Positions 5,276-5,431 of a stretch of DNA of 5,431 bases are shown here, in pieces (the first letter of the stretch is position 1; every line of letters starts with the position of its first letter). This stretch comes from an uncultured Ruaniaceae bacterium (GTDB taxonomy: Bacteria; Actinomycetota; Actinomycetes; Actinomycetales; Beutenbergiaceae), in assembly GCA_947251855.1 (NCBI GenBank), contig CAMXUZ010000330.1, positions 1 to 5,431 on the forward strand. The letters run 5' to 3'. The notes beneath the pieces were generated by a model. That model was not told where the DNA came from, searched no databases, and saw nothing but the letters and a program-made list of their open reading frames with translations. The translations under genes and the position numbers were made by a program.

Positions 5276-5431
5276 GTGAACGACCCTCGACGATCGCTAC
5301 CCTCGGTGGACCGGGTCCTGACCGAGCCCCCGCTCGTCCGCGCGATCGAAGCGCTCGGGCGCAACTTCGTCACGAACCGGGTTCGCGCTGCCCTCGAGGA
5401 ATCGCGCGCTCGGGCCGCGGCGCCGAGCTCG
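5276..5431 (+). CDS. selA: L-seryl-tRNA(Sec) selenium transferase, N-terminal part (cut by window end)
   Basis: SelA is a PLP-dependent enzyme that converts seryl-tRNA(Sec) to selenocysteyl-tRNA(Sec) with selenophosphate. Only the first 52 codons are present. They show the typical SelA start: RRSLPSVDRVLTEPPLV (5-21), followed by a helical stretch (RAIEALGRNFVTNRVRAALEESRAR). This is the N-terminal region that contacts the tRNA; the PLP-binding Lys lies beyond the edge. The GTG start at 5276 is supported by AAGGAAGG (5263-5270), 5 nt upstream. The gene lies just after selC on the same strand and no terminator is visible between them, so selC-selA is likely one transcript. selB would be the expected next gene. 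Confidence 0.92.
   Translation, partial: MNDPRRSLPSVDRVLTEPPLVRAIEALGRNFVTNRVRAALEESRARAAAPSS

Overview
The window looks like chromosomal DNA of a high-GC Gram-positive bacterium, most likely an actinomycete. It is very GC-rich by eye. Coding frames favour G/C at third positions, GTG starts occur, and the membrane protein / PRC-barrel pair and the SelD and SelA sequences resemble actinobacterial proteins. I cannot name the genus. No mobile element, CRISPR array or phage gene is visible.

Layout. Positions 2-61 hold the last 19 codons of an unidentified gene, followed directly by a GC hairpin. Positions 62-450 have no confident gene. They carry a perfect 28-bp palindrome, a doubtful 59-codon ORF and a run of nine G. 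Positions 451-1905 are a two-gene + strand unit: a four-helix membrane protein and a PRC-barrel protein with a His-rich linker and a duplicated DUF2382-like tail. It fits a stress or envelope-associated pair, though no function is proven. A small two-helix membrane protein (1939-2199) lies on the - strand. Divergent from it is a metal-dependent amidohydrolase (2264-3424, +), whose stop lies 8 bp from the convergent stop of a P-loop kinase gene.

The right third is a selenocysteine locus. On the - strand, selD (selenide, water dikinase, 5085-4111) is followed after 17 bp by the uridine-kinase-like P-loop protein (4092-3433), so the two probably share a transcript. Divergent from selD, after 58 bp, lie the selenocysteine tRNA gene selC (5144-5238, anticodon TCA) and then selA (from 5276, cut by the window end). 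SelD makes selenophosphate from selenide and ATP. SelA uses it to convert seryl-tRNA(Sec) to selenocysteyl-tRNA(Sec), with selC supplying the tRNA. selB, needed to decode UGA as selenocysteine, would be expected just beyond the right edge. No selenoprotein gene is recognised here, and SelD itself has Cys at the catalytic position.

The points most worth a second look are the kinase linked to selD, the unusual 7+6 pairing of the tRNA-Sec acceptor/T stack, the large palindrome near position 170, and the His-rich linker of the PRC-barrel protein. I see no convincing wholly new system; most of the window is recognisable families in an orderly arrangement.
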